Shown here piece by piece: positions 8,241 to 17,341 of a stretch of 64,000 nucleotides of DNA. Position 1 is the first letter of the stretch, and every line of letters starts with the position of its first letter. Below the pieces are notes generated by a model. The model was given only the letters and a program-made list of their open reading frames with translations, ran no database searches and was not told where the DNA came from. The position numbers and the translations under genes are program-made. This DNA is from Cohnella fermenti (GTDB taxonomy: Bacteria; Bacillota; Bacilli; Paenibacillales; Paenibacillaceae), in contig NZ_SSOB01000014.1 of NCBI RefSeq assembly GCF_004801405.1, positions 1-64,000 of the forward strand, in the 5' to 3' direction.

Positions 8241-8332
8241 GGGCAGTGGCCGAGGCGGTTGCCTATGTCCCCTTCTCCGCAGACACATAGAATGATCGAA
8301 GCTAGAAGATCAGACGGAACGCGGGTGATGGT

Positions 8333-10729
8333 GTGAATATCGCATTCGACATGTTCTTTGCGCGCACGGAGGCAAGACGCAGGGGAATCGGCCGCTACTC
8401 GCACAATCTCATCCACGCCATGATCACCTCCGATACCGGGCATTCCTACTATTATTTTTACCCCGATCTGTCAAAGGGACTTGCTTCTCTTAAGCGGCAA
8501 CTGCAGCAATTCCTGCTTCGCAACCGAATCGACGTTTACCATATCATGAGCCCCTTCTACTTGTTCCATCTTCGCCCCGATCTGTTCGCCCAGTACCGGC
8601 ACATGCTGCCGGACCGCTCCTGGTTCGGGACGGTTCGCGTGGCCGTGACGCTATACGATGTGATCCCCCTCGTCTACGAGGAGCAATTCCTGAACAACGA
8701 CAATCGCCAGGTCTATTGGTCGACGATCGAGCTGATTCGTTCATGCGACGCGATCTTCGCGATCTCGGAGACGACGAAGCAAGATGCGGTTCGCCTTGCC
8801 GGTCTCGATCCGGACCGAATCGTTGTCATCATGGCCGGATTGGACCCGCAGTTCGCGGCAGCGGCGACGGAACGCAGGCGGGACGCGAGCCAAGCTTACG
8901 GAATTCGCCGCCCTTATGTCATGTGCACCGGAGGGACCGATCCCCGCAAGAACGCGACGGCGCTCATCAGGGCTTTCCTGGACGCGAATGCGCGACTGGG
9001 GCGCAAGCATCAGCTTGTGCTCGCCTGCGCCATCTCGGAGGGGGAGACGATCGCGCTGAGAAGATTGGCCGCGGCAGCGGGGGACGCGGCCGCTCTGGTC
9101 ACGACCGGCTACGTGCCCGATGCCGAGCTGGTCGAATTGTACAAGGGGGCGGTATTGTTCGCGTTCCCGTCCTTGTACGAAGGCTTCGGCTTGCCGGTGC
9201 TCGAGGCGATGGCCTGCGGAACGCCGGTGCTGACGTCGGACGGCTCCTCGCTGAAGGAGATAAGCGGGGAAGCCGCCTGCCTGGTCGATCCGACCTCGAC
9301 GAAGGCCATCTCGGAGAAGCTCGCTTATCTGCTCTCGCATCCCGATCAGCTCAAGAGGCTGTCGCAGCAGGGACGGAAGCAAGCGGCGAAGTTCACTTGG
9401 GAGAAGGCGAGCCGGCTCGTTCTCGAGACGTACGAGGCGATCACAAGACGCAAGGCGGCCATCGTGGCTCCGTATGCTCCGCCTTATGCCACGGCTGTCG
9501 GGCTGCTTCCGCTTGCGGCTCCGTATCTGGTGAACGATGTCGATATCGATCTTTACCTCGTGGGAGAGAGCCGCGATCTGCAGCTCGCCCTGGAGGACGA
9601 CGGAGCGATTCGGCGCCTCGATCTCGGGCAGTTCGCCGAGCGTTCCGCAGCCTACGATCACATCGTGTACGAATTCGGCGACGACTCCCGCTACGATGCG
9701 ATAGCGCCGCTGCTGCATCGTTATCCCGGCATCGTTGTGACCGGCGACGCGGACTTCCACGCGCTCGCGATTCGAACGACGCTGGAGAGGAACCGGCTGG
9801 AAGCCTACTACCGGGTGCTGGAGAGCGAATTCGGCTCCGCCGAGGCGCATGAGAAGCTGGATCGTCTGCTCGCCGGAAGCCTGCAGCCGGAAGCGATCAA
9901 GCTGCTTCGCCATTATCTTGGGAAGGCTCACGCGGTTGTCGCTTACGGGGATAAGCAGCGGGCCGAGTTGGTTAAGGCGGGCTGTTCCCCCGTTCTTACA
10001 GCTCCCGTACCCGTGCCGGAGAAGGACGGTGTCATCAAGACGAGAGGGGAGGGCTTCCTCTTCTCGAGCTTCGGCCCGCATCGAGATGCCGAGGAACTGC
10101 TTCCCTTGCTGGCGGCCATGAAGCAGCTTAAGGCGAATCCGGGCGGCAGACGTCCGATCGGGCTGCGGATCTCGGGGCCATACCTGGGCGGAACGAAGGA
10201 GCAGTTGCTCAGGCAAGCCAATTCCTTGGGAATTGGCGATCGGGTGGAGATTGCGGATGAGCCGGGGAATGCGGCCCAGGCGGAGAAGGAATGGCGAGAG
10301 ACCGATGTCGCCGTTCAACTGGGAAGGGCAGAGGCGGGAAGGTTGGCGTATGCTCCTTATCTGGCGCTTGGCTACGGCGTTCCCTTGATCGTCAGGGAGG
10401 AGGTGATGGAGCCGTCAATGCAGGAGGAAGAGACGCTCGCCTTCCGTATTCGGGAAGGGCAAGACTTCGACGACCGTGTTCTTCAAGCAATGCTGTCGCT
10501 ATATCGGAACGAATCGCTGCGGGAAGCGTACTCCCGGGACGGGCGGGCTTACGCGCAGCGGACGTTAACCGCAGCCGCTTATGCGGAGGTCGTCAGGCAA
10601 GCGATGTTCCGGACGAGAACAGAGGATGAGGAGACCGCCATCTGGACATTCAGCATGACGCCGGGCGGTGTGCCGAAGATCGTTCAGGTTCAGCGCAACA
10701 ATGAGGAGAGAGGGGACGAACGATGCTGA
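8333..10729 (+). CDS. Large glycosyltransferase with two GT-B-like modules
   Basis: A 798-residue protein. Residues about 1-370 form a complete GT4-type transferase with the donor-binding signature SLYEGFGLPVLEAMACGTPV (about 281-300), including the E-x7-E pattern. Residues about 380-798 look like a second GT-B module (SSFGPHRDAEELLPLLAAMK; LRISGPYLGG), but its donor site is degenerate: GRAEAGRLAYAPYLALGYGV stands where EGFGLPxxEA would be. It begins with GTG at 8333 behind a weak ribosome binding site, so the start is uncertain by a few codons. It is the first gene of the glycan cluster and overlaps the next gene by 7 bases. Donor and acceptor sugars cannot be read. Confidence 0.85.
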   Translation: MNIAFDMFFARTEARRRGIGRYSHNLIHAMITSDTGHSYYYFYPDLSKGLASLKRQLQQFLLRNRIDVYHIMSPFYLFHLRPDLFAQYRHMLPDRSWFGTVRVAVTLYDVIPLVYEEQFLNNDNRQVYWSTIELIRSCDAIFAISETTKQDAVRLAGLDPDRIVVIMAGLDPQFAAAATERRRDASQAYGIRRPYVMCTGGTDPRKNATALIRAFLDANARLGRKHQLVLACAISEGETIALRRLAAAAGDAAALVTTGYVPDAELVELYKGAVLFAFPSLYEGFGLPVLEAMACGTPVLTSDGSSLKEISGEAACLVDPTSTKAISEKLAYLLSHPDQLKRLSQQGRKQAAKFTWEKASRLVLETYEAITRRKAAIVAPYAPPYATAVGLLPLAAPYLVNDVDIDLYLVGESRDLQLALEDDGAIRRLDLGQFAERSAAYDHIVYEFGDDSRYDAIAPLLHRYPGIVVTGDADFHALAIRTTLERNRLEAYYRVLESEFGSAEAHEKLDRLLAGSLQPEAIKLLRHYLGKAHAVVAYGDKQRAELVKAGCSPVLTAPVPVPEKDGVIKTRGEGFLFSSFGPHRDAEELLPLLAAMKQLKANPGGRRPIGLRISGPYLGGTKEQLLRQANSLGIGDRVEIADEPGNAAQAEKEWRETDVAVQLGRAEAGRLAYAPYLALGYGVPLIVREEVMEPSMQEEETLAFRIREGQDFDDRVLQAMLSLYRNESLREAYSRDGRAYAQRTLTAAAYAEVVRQAMFRTRTEDEETAIWTFSMTPGGVPKIVQVQRNNEERGDERC

Positions 10730-11505
10730 TATCGAAGCTATGCGGAGAGAAGGACTTCACCACGCCATGGTTCGTCCGCGGCTGCATCGAGCTGAAGGAG
10801 ACGTTCCGTTACCATCGGAAGCTGTGGGAATGGTGCTATATTTTAGAGGCATTGCGGGAACGTTCGATGCTGTATCCTTTTCGCAGGGGGCTTGGCTTCG
10901 GGGTTGGCAGAGAACCGTTGACTTCCGTCTTCGCTTCGCGCGGCTGCGAGATCGTTGCCACCGACATGGACGCAGAGAAGGCGAAGGCTCAAGGGTGGGC
11001 GGACACGAATCAACATGCGCTCGGCCTCGATGACCTGAACGAGAAGGGGCTGTGCAACCCCAATCTTATGAAGAGACTAGTTACCTACGAGACCGTCGAT
11101 ATGAACGCTATTCCGGAGCGCTACCACGGGAAGTTCGACTTCACCTGGTCCTCCTGCAGCTTCGAGCACATCGGCTCGATCGAGAAGGGCAAGCGGTTCC
11201 TGCTCGAGCAGATGAAGTGCCTCCGCTCCGGAGGCGTTGCCGTTCACACGACGGAATACAACCTGAGCTCGAACGAGGATACGCTGGAAGCGGAAGTGCT
11301 CGTCATCTTCCGCAAGCGGGACATCGAGGAGATGGTCGCTGCCTTGCGCCAAGAGGGCTATCTCGTCGAGATCGATTACACGGCCGGCACCGGCCCGTTC
11401 GAATCGATCGTGGACGTTCCGCCCTTCCACTTCAACCCTCATCTTCGACTGCAGCTCGGCCAATACGTATCGACCTCTGTCGGCCTTATCATCCATAAAC
11501 CGTGA
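10723..11505 (+). CDS. Class I SAM-dependent methyltransferase
   Basis: A 260-residue methyltransferase. Motif I is GLGFGVGREPL (about residues 57-67) and the acidic ribose-binding residue is in IVATDMD; motif IV is FDFTWSSCSFEHIGS (about 138-152). The ATG lies inside the end of the large glycosyltransferase gene, preceded by GAGAGAGGGGACG, so the two are translationally coupled. A role in methylating the glycan made by the cluster is inferred. Its stop codon is part of the first unit of the tandem repeat at 11497-11580. Confidence 0.82.
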   Translation: MLISKLCGEKDFTTPWFVRGCIELKETFRYHRKLWEWCYILEALRERSMLYPFRRGLGFGVGREPLTSVFASRGCEIVATDMDAEKAKAQGWADTNQHALGLDDLNEKGLCNPNLMKRLVTYETVDMNAIPERYHGKFDFTWSSCSFEHIGSIEKGKRFLLEQMKCLRSGGVAVHTTEYNLSSNEDTLEAEVLVIFRKRDIEEMVAALRQEGYLVEIDYTAGTGPFESIVDVPPFHFNPHLRLQLGQYVSTSVGLIIHKP

Positions 11506-11580
11506 AACCAGTGAAAACCGTGAAACCGTGAAACCAGTGAAAACCGTGAAAACCGTGAAAACCGTGAAAACCGTGAAAAT
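11497..11580 (+). repeat. Tandem repeat of about 9 bp (AAAACCGTG)
   Basis: About nine units of 8-9 bp. A 26-bp block (aaaccgtg, aaaccagtg, aaaaccgtg) occurs twice, followed by further AAAACCGTG units. The array starts within the last codons of the methyltransferase gene, whose TGA stop is in the first unit. The following stretch to 11800 shows no gene. Confidence 0.92.
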
Positions 11581-11806
11581 CGGTAAAATTCGACTTTATT
11601 CGTATGGACAACAAACAAAGTATGCGTGAGGCGGGGGCAGCGGAAAGGACGAGGAGAGCGTGTGAGCGGAACGAGAAGAACCAACGAGAAGTCCCTCCGC
11701 ACGCCAATCGCCGCTCCAGTTGAGTCGACTCATCTCAATCCTTCCGCGCGCTTACCGGCGCTCCGAAGAGGCGGTTGGAGGGGGGCTAGTGGAGTCAGAG
11801 TGTCAA

Positions 11807-11841
11807 AGAACCGTCAGGGAGAGAACTTCCCTGACGGTTCT
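11807..11841 (-). terminator. Hairpin between convergent glycan transcripts
   Basis: AGAACCGTCAGGGA and its exact complement, separated by a 7-base loop: a 14-bp perfect stem. It lies between the plus-strand methyltransferase and the minus-strand FkbM gene. The T-rich side is modest (TTCTTTGAC on the minus strand), so it probably serves mainly the minus-strand operon. Confidence 0.75.
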
Positions 11842-11887
11842 GCTTGTTGCGACGGCAGGGCCGGAAGAAGGGGCGGCGAAGAGAGGG

Positions 11888-12664
11888 TCAGCGTACGAGC
11901 AGCAGATCGAGGTGGACGATCCCGTTGAACTTGGCAAGTTCGTCCGGAGTCGTCGGCTCGATGGCGCCCGCGCGAGGAACGTTGAAGATCTGGAAGCCGC
12001 GGCTGGCCAACTGCCTCATGTACGGCACGGGATCGGTCTGCTCCCACAGGATCGGCAAGTATTCCATGAAGACGATCATTTTGTCGTTGCGGTCGACGAT
12101 CTGCAGCAGGCTGTCCATGATGTAGGGCTCTCCGCCGTCGATGTCGATCTTGATGACGTCCGCCTTGAGCGAAGGATCGAGATAATCCGTCAGCAGCCCG
12201 AGCTTGACCCTGGTCTCGGTAACACCGTTAAGCTCGACGAGATCCGGGTAGAAGATGCTTGTTCCGCCTTCGCCCCTCGTTCGCATAAACGTCTCTCCGC
12301 GCTTGTCGGACACCATTACCTGGTGGAGCTTGACGTGGCCGAAGCCGTTTAACGTCGCGCTTTTGATCAGATTGCGGTGGTGGAACGGGTTCGGCTCGAA
12401 CGCGTGCACCTTGCCGGTCGGTCCGGTCCGCATGCCGGCCAGCAGGCTGAAGTAGCCGCTGTGCGCGCCGATATCGAGCACGGTCATTCCGGGCTTCACG
12501 GCGTTCAGGAAGTAGCCCGACAGCCACGGCTCCCATTCTCCTTCGAGAAGGATCGACATGCAGACGGGGTCCCGCAGGTCCAGCATCATGGCCGGTCCGT
12601 GAATCAGGTTGACGAGCACAGTATGGTCCCCCACATACACGTGAGGTCGGTTCAGGTTCAGCAT
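11888..12664 (-). CDS. FkbM-family methyltransferase
   Basis: A 258-residue SAM-dependent methyltransferase of the FkbM type. Motif I is VLDIGAHSGYFSLLAG (about residues 63-78), the acidic loop is HAFEPNPFHHRNL, and the family's DVIKIDIDGGEPYIM (about 168-182) is intact. These enzymes commonly O-methylate sugars of surface glycans or glycolipids. The start follows GAGGAGGTG. It is the second gene of a two-gene minus-strand operon, 20 bases after the other methyltransferase, within the glycan cluster. Confidence 0.88.
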   Translation of the reverse strand: MLNLNRPHVYVGDHTVLVNLIHGPAMMLDLRDPVCMSILLEGEWEPWLSGYFLNAVKPGMTVLDIGAHSGYFSLLAGMRTGPTGKVHAFEPNPFHHRNLIKSATLNGFGHVKLHQVMVSDKRGETFMRTRGEGGTSIFYPDLVELNGVTETRVKLGLLTDYLDPSLKADVIKIDIDGGEPYIMDSLLQIVDRNDKMIVFMEYLPILWEQTDPVPYMRQLASRGFQIFNVPRAGAIEPTTPDELAKFNGIVHLDLLLVR

Positions 12665-12684
12665 GGAGTGGCACCTCCTCAGGT

Positions 12685-13884
12685 TCAGGTGGGAATCGGC
12701 GCTTCGGCCGTCAGAAGCAGCTTCGGAAGCCGGACGCGACAGGCCGAATCGTTGTGCTTGTAGAGGCGAAGCTCGACGTCATTCTCCGCCGCCGGAAGAT
12801 GGATGACGGCTTCCAGGCTGCACGGCTCCGAGAGAGGGCGGCTCCAGAGCACCTTGCAGCCCTCCTCCGCCGTCAGCTCGAGCGTGAAGCGGCCGTGCCC
12901 ATCCAGCGCGACTTCGGCTTGCAGCAGGTAAGCTCCCGGCTGCAGCGAGAGGAACGGGCCGTAGAACACGTAGCCGGACGAGTGGGAGCTCAGCTTCCCT
13001 TGAAGGTCATACCCCGCGGGGCGGTTAAACGGCAACGTGTACAGGCTTCCCACGATGACAGGAGGATGATAGGCCAGCGCGGCATCGGCCTGGGGCGCGG
13101 GCGGACGAGCCGCCGCCGTCGTCCCGCGCTTGCGCAGCCGAATCGCGGCGATTCCGTTCGCGAAGACGAACGGGTTGTCGAAGCGCGTCTCGGCGAGCTC
13201 GCTGCGATCGCATTGAATCCACGATTGCTTCGGCGCGTCGAACTGCATCTCCATGTCGAGCTTGCGGAAGTAGGATACCTCCATCGCCTGCTTCGGGATT
13301 CCGTAGCGGCTGAAGGCCAGATCGAGGTAATCCGCGCTGAATTGGATCAGCCACCCCAGGTCCATCAGCTTGCCGAACGGAACGGTGACGAGCGCTTCTC
13401 CGTCTTCGCCAAGAAGATCGTAGACGTGGCGGAGCGCCCGCAGCGGAGCCTCGCGATCGCCCCGCTTCTGTTCCCCGTAGGCGTGCTGGCCGACATGCTC
13501 CAGCGTCGAGATGCAGACGACCGTGTCGTGCTTCCGCTCGTACTCCATCAGATCGACGTTCACGACGCCGGAAGCCTGCTCGAACTTGTCGATTACCGTG
13601 CGATTCGCCAGCTCGGGAGAACGCTCCAGCAGCGGCTTGTAATAATTCAAGACGTTGCCGATCTCCAGATAGGCGTGCCGCGTGCCCGCTTCTCGGCGCT
13701 CAAGGAATTCGAGTGCGAGCGGCAGCTCGATCGCCCGCTCCGAACAATTATTGTAAGGTATCCGGTTGTAGGGAAGCGGCTTGCCGTTGTGAAGAAAATA
13801 ATTGAACAGCTCCATGCCCGCAATGCCCGTGTTGCCTGTATTGCCCGTGTTGCCCGCAATACCCGCGATGCCCGTGTTGCCCAT
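12685..13884 (-). CDS. Methyltransferase-like protein with C-terminal beta-sandwich
   Basis: A protein of about 399 residues. The middle (about 25-250) resembles a class I methyltransferase: YLEIGNVLNYY replaces the usual glycine-rich motif I, and DTVVCISTLEHVGQ is motif IV. The last 110 residues (from about PVIVGSLYTLPFNR) look like a carbohydrate-binding beta-sandwich. The N-terminus is a run of NTG and IAG tripeptides encoded by a 9-bp repeat. The start at 13884 is chosen for GGAG about 10 bases upstream. An alternative ATG at 13815 would omit the repeat but has a poor ribosome binding site. The frame stays open upstream to 14223, overlapping the divergent gene, so that part is rejected. 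Confidence 0.72.
   Translation of the reverse strand: MGNTGIAGIAGNTGNTGNTGIAGMELFNYFLHNGKPLPYNRIPYNNCSERAIELPLALEFLERREAGTRHAYLEIGNVLNYYKPLLERSPELANRTVIDKFEQASGVVNVDLMEYERKHDTVVCISTLEHVGQHAYGEQKRGDREAPLRALRHVYDLLGEDGEALVTVPFGKLMDLGWLIQFSADYLDLAFSRYGIPKQAMEVSYFRKLDMEMQFDAPKQSWIQCDRSELAETRFDNPFVFANGIAAIRLRKRGTTAAARPPAPQADAALAYHPPVIVGSLYTLPFNRPAGYDLQGKLSSHSSGYVFYGPFLSLQPGAYLLQAEVALDGHGRFTLELTAEEGCKVLWSRPLSEPCSLEAVIHLPAAENDVELRLYKHNDSACRVRLPKLLLTAEAPIPT
13816..13881 (-). repeat. In-frame 9-bp repeats encoding NTG/IAG
   Basis: Seven 9-bp units of the type GGCAACACG / GGCATTGCG on the minus strand encode alternating G-N-T and G-I-A triplets at the N-terminus of the methyltransferase-like protein. 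Because the unit is a multiple of three, copy-number change would keep the frame. Confidence 0.88.
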
Positions 13885-14085
13885 GTCTCCGCTCCATTCT
13901 GTGAAGGATGAGGCCGATCCGGCCCGGTAGGGGGTAGACTCCAGTACTGAAGTATATGCGCGGGGGAGAAATGCGTATGGACGAATATCGGCAGCATCGG
14001 AACCGGGCACGGTCGTTTGCCCCAAACGAGCCGGGAATTCGCCCCATATACTGGAGAAGATCGGGGCGAAGGAGGCGGGGCGATT

Positions 14086-15219
14086 ATGAAGGTCACGGGG
14101 GTCCACTGGCAGGGACCCGTCTACGATATGGGAGGGTACGGGAACGTCTCCCGCAACTACTTGCGCGTTCTGGAGGCGATCGGGGTTCCCGTGTTGGTCG
14201 AATCGTACGGCGGCGGGATGCATCGGGCCGAGATCGGGGAAGAGACGTACCGGTGGCTTCAGCGGCTATCCAATCCCCGGATCGGAGATCGGGTCGTCAG
14301 CATACGTCATGGAGTGCCGCCGCTGTTCGATCAAGCGGCGAGTCCGATTCGCGCGGCCAAGAAGGTCGGCATTACCTTGTTCGAGACGGATCGTCTCCCG
14401 CAGGGCTGGGCCGAGCCGTGCGACCGCATGGACGAGGTCTGGGTGCCGACGGAGTTTAATCGCCGGACGTTCGCGGCCAGCGGAGTTCGGGAATCCAAGC
14501 TGAAGGTGCTGCCGTATGCGCTGGACGCGAGTCGGTTCTACCCCGGCATCGTCGCCAGCCGAATCGACTTCGCTCCTCCGCTGCCCGGCTTCTCGTTCCT
14601 CTATGTGTTCGGCTTCGACTATCGCAAGGGCTTCGATCTGCTCATCGATGCCTTCTGCGAGGAATTCTCTTCGGCGGAGAAGGCATGCCTCGTCCTGAAG
14701 GTATACGTGCACAGCGGCTATAAAGCGGAGCAGGTGATGCAAGAGATGAGGAGATGCATTCCGCAGGGGCGCCTGTTCCGCCAAATCTTCGTTATCCTCG
14801 AGCCGTTCGACGACAGGCAACTGCTCGAGCTGTATCAAGCCTGCGACGCCTATGTGTCCGTAGACCGCGCCGGCTGGGGCATGCCCGCCATGGAGATGAT
14901 GGCGCTCGGCAAGCCCGTCATCGGTCTGGACTGGGGGGGCTACACCGAATTCATGGACGATTCGAACGGCCTGCTGATCCGGCCGGAGAAGGAGCTGGTC
15001 CCCGTCGATGCCCGGCTGCAGAGGGATCGCCCGGATTATTACCTCCATCATCGCTGGGCGGACATCCGGCCGCAGAGCGTCGGGGCCGCGATGAGGCGGA
15101 TTTACGAGGACGAGGAGCTGAGGGCGAGAATCGCGAGGAAGGCTGCGTTCGACATTCACATGAACTTCTCCATCGAGGCGGTCGGGGTGCGCATGCGGCA
15201 GCTTTTGCAGCTTGGCTAG
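14086..15219 (+). CDS. Family 4 glycosyltransferase
   Basis: A 377-residue GT-B fold transferase. The N-terminal part has VYDMGGYGNVSRNYL, typical of GT4 acceptor domains. The C-terminal donor domain has CDAYVSVDRAGWGMPAMEMMALGKPVIG (shortened here to its key residues: GWGMP then E..A.GKP). The E-x7-E pattern is partly altered, with Ala/Met in place of the first positions. ATG 14086 is chosen because GGAGG lies 10 bases upstream; the frame is open further left to 14017 without a ribosome binding site. It begins the second plus-strand run of the glycan cluster, divergent from the methyltransferase pair. It is related to the transferase at 18700. Confidence 0.85.
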   Translation: MKVTGVHWQGPVYDMGGYGNVSRNYLRVLEAIGVPVLVESYGGGMHRAEIGEETYRWLQRLSNPRIGDRVVSIRHGVPPLFDQAASPIRAAKKVGITLFETDRLPQGWAEPCDRMDEVWVPTEFNRRTFAASGVRESKLKVLPYALDASRFYPGIVASRIDFAPPLPGFSFLYVFGFDYRKGFDLLIDAFCEEFSSAEKACLVLKVYVHSGYKAEQVMQEMRRCIPQGRLFRQIFVILEPFDDRQLLELYQACDAYVSVDRAGWGMPAMEMMALGKPVIGLDWGGYTEFMDDSNGLLIRPEKELVPVDARLQRDRPDYYLHHRWADIRPQSVGAAMRRIYEDEELRARIARKAAFDIHMNFSIEAVGVRMRQLLQLG

Positions 15220-15349
15220 ACGAATCTAGGCTTCCGCCAGCGGGTGTTCGTCCATGCCGGCGCACCCGACCATCCATACAATAGTCCATACACCGGGAGG
15301 GCAGTGCCGCGAAGCGGATCGCTGACTCCCGATTCGGAGGAGATCGGCA

Positions 15350-16381
15350 ATGAAATTCGTGATCATGGCCGGAGGGCGAGGCAATCGCTTGTGGCCGCAG
15401 AGCGCCGAAGGGAAGCCGAAGCAATTCCATGCCTTGGCCTCGAGCGGGTCGATGCTTCAGACAACGTACCGCAACCTGGCGAGCCGGGTCGATGCGAAGC
15501 AGATTTACGTAGCGACGGCCGACCGCTATCGCCTGCTGGCGCTTGATCAGCTTCCGGAGCTGGAGGAGAGCCGCCTCATCTGCGAACCGGCGCAGCGGGA
15601 CACCGGACCGAGCATAGCGTTGTCGGCCCTGCACTTCCTGAGAGCCGAAGACGACGAGGCGATGGTCTGCCTTCCTTCCGATCAGAACGTGCCGGATACG
15701 GACGCTCTCTTGGGCGCGCTGGCGCATGCTGCGGAGTTCGCCGAGGCGTCCGGCTCGATCGTCACCCTGGGCGTCCTTCCGACCCGGGGCGAGACGCAGT
15801 ACGGGTACATCCAAGCGGAGCGGGGCTCCGCGCTCGGGCGCATCGTCAAGGTGCGGGCATTCATCGAGAAGCCGAGCGAGGAGCGGGCGATTCAGTTGGC
15901 CTGCACTCCGGACGTGTATTGGAACAGCGGCATCTGCATATGGAAGCCTTCGACCGTCCGGCGAGAGATGAAGCTTCATCAGCCGGAGATGTGGCGGAGG
16001 ATGGAAGAGGCCGGCGAGCGGCTCGAACGGATATACGGGGAGCTGCCCCGGCTCTCGATCGATTACGCCATTCTCGAGAAGAGCGACCGCCTCTATGCAA
16101 TTCCCGTCGCGCTCGAATGGGACGACATGGGGAGGTGGACGTCGCTCGAGCGGATCAAGGCCGCGGACGAAGCGGGCAATATCGTCCAGGGATTGGTCGA
16201 GATGGCCGGAAGCGCGGGCAACATCGTGCTTACGGATCGGCCGACGATTGTAATCGGGGCCCGGGATCTGATAGTCGTCTCGCTGCCCGAAGGGCTGCTT
16301 GTGAGCAGCAAGGCGAAGGAATCGGCGCTGAAGGCGATCGTTCAGCAGCTAGAGAACCGCAGGGAGGAATCGCAGGAATGA
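15350..16381 (+). CDS. manC: Mannose-1-phosphate guanylyltransferase
   Basis: A 343-residue nucleotidyltransferase making GDP-mannose from mannose-1-phosphate and GTP. The signature near the N-terminus reads VIMAGGRGNRLWPQS, followed by KPKQF (about residues 4-27). The family's CLPSDQNV, YGYIQ, FIEKP and WNSGICIWK blocks are in order. It lacks the phosphomannose-isomerase domain of two-domain ManC proteins. It starts after GGAGGAG and overlaps the next gene by ATGA, so the two nucleotide-sugar steps are coupled. Confidence 0.93.
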   Translation: MKFVIMAGGRGNRLWPQSAEGKPKQFHALASSGSMLQTTYRNLASRVDAKQIYVATADRYRLLALDQLPELEESRLICEPAQRDTGPSIALSALHFLRAEDDEAMVCLPSDQNVPDTDALLGALAHAAEFAEASGSIVTLGVLPTRGETQYGYIQAERGSALGRIVKVRAFIEKPSEERAIQLACTPDVYWNSGICIWKPSTVRREMKLHQPEMWRRMEEAGERLERIYGELPRLSIDYAILEKSDRLYAIPVALEWDDMGRWTSLERIKAADEAGNIVQGLVEMAGSAGNIVLTDRPTIVIGARDLIVVSLPEGLLVSSKAKESALKAIVQQLENRREESQE

Positions 16382-17328
16382 AGGCTCTTGTTACCGGAAT
16401 TACGGGATTCGTCGGAAGCCATCTGGCCGAGTACTTGCTGGAGCTCGGGGTCGAGGTCGTCGGCACGGTGCGGGGGCGAAGCCGGATGGATCACATCCGT
16501 TCGTTCGAGAAGGACGTCAAGCTGGCGGAGTGCGAGCTTCGGGACCCGTTCTCCGTGGATCGGCTTATCCGCGAGGAGAAGCCGGAGCTGATCTTCCACC
16601 TGGCGGCGCAGAGCTTCGTCCCGACCTCGTGGAACTCGCCGATGGATACGATCCACAACAATGTGGCCGCGCAATTGAACGTGTTCGAAGCGGTTCTTCG
16701 CAGCGGGCTGGACCCGAAGATCCAGATCGCCTGCTCCAGCGAGGAGTACGGGCACGTTCTCCCGGAGGAGACTCCGATCAAGGAGACGAACCCGCTCCGG
16801 CCGCTCAGCCCTTACGCGGTCAGCAAGGTCGCCCAGGATTACATGGGCTACCAGTACAACCGCAGCTTCGGGCTGCGCGTCGTGCGGACGCGAACGTTTA
16901 ACCACACGGGCCCGCGGCGGGGAGAGCAGTTCGTCACGTCGAACTTCGCGAAGCAGATCGCGGACATCGAGAAGGGCAGGAAGCCGCCGATTCTCTACGT
17001 CGGCAATCTGGAGGCGCAGCGCGACTTCACCGACGTTCGCGATGTCGTCCGCGCCTATTGGCTTGCCCTGGAGCGCGGGGTTCCCGGCGAGGACTACAAC
17101 ATCGCCTCCGGCGAGTGCCGTACGATCGCGGATATGCTGTCGCTGCTGCTGTCGCTGAGCGAGACGGAGATCGAGGTGCGGACCGATCCGGCCAGGCTGC
17201 GGCCGTCCGATGTCGAGATTCTGCTCGGAGACTGCCGGAAGTTCCGCCTGAGGACCGGCTGGAAGCCGGAGATCCCGTTCCGGCAGACGATGGAGGATCT
17301 TCTTAACTATTGGCGCGAACAGCCCTGA
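16378..17328 (+). CDS. rmd: GDP-4-keto-6-deoxy-D-mannose reductase (extended SDR)
   Basis: A 316-residue NAD(P)-dependent extended SDR. It has the dinucleotide motif TGITGFVGSH (about residues 6-15), CSSEEYG, the catalytic YAVSK (about Y143, K147) and FNHTGPRRGEQFV. The last block is characteristic of GDP-6-deoxy-lyxo-4-hexulose reductases (RMD), which make GDP-D-rhamnose. A GDP-mannose 4,6-dehydratase would be needed to supply the substrate, and none is in the window, so a dehydratase activity for this protein cannot be excluded. The start is the ATG overlapping the manC stop. Confidence 0.82.
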   Translation: MKALVTGITGFVGSHLAEYLLELGVEVVGTVRGRSRMDHIRSFEKDVKLAECELRDPFSVDRLIREEKPELIFHLAAQSFVPTSWNSPMDTIHNNVAAQLNVFEAVLRSGLDPKIQIACSSEEYGHVLPEETPIKETNPLRPLSPYAVSKVAQDYMGYQYNRSFGLRVVRTRTFNHTGPRRGEQFVTSNFAKQIADIEKGRKPPILYVGNLEAQRDFTDVRDVVRAYWLALERGVPGEDYNIASGECRTIADMLSLLLSLSETEIEVRTDPARLRPSDVEILLGDCRKFRLRTGWKPEIPFRQTMEDLLNYWREQP

Positions 17329-17341
17329 TCGCATCATTGCT

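Noticed and set aside
11497..11580. CRISPR-like short repeats
   Set aside because: Units are only 8-9 bp and adjacent, with no spacers and no cas genes nearby.
13885..14223. Longer N-terminus for the minus-strand methyltransferase-like protein
   Set aside because: It would overlap the divergent glycosyltransferase start and its ribosome binding site, and it lacks a ribosome binding site of its own.
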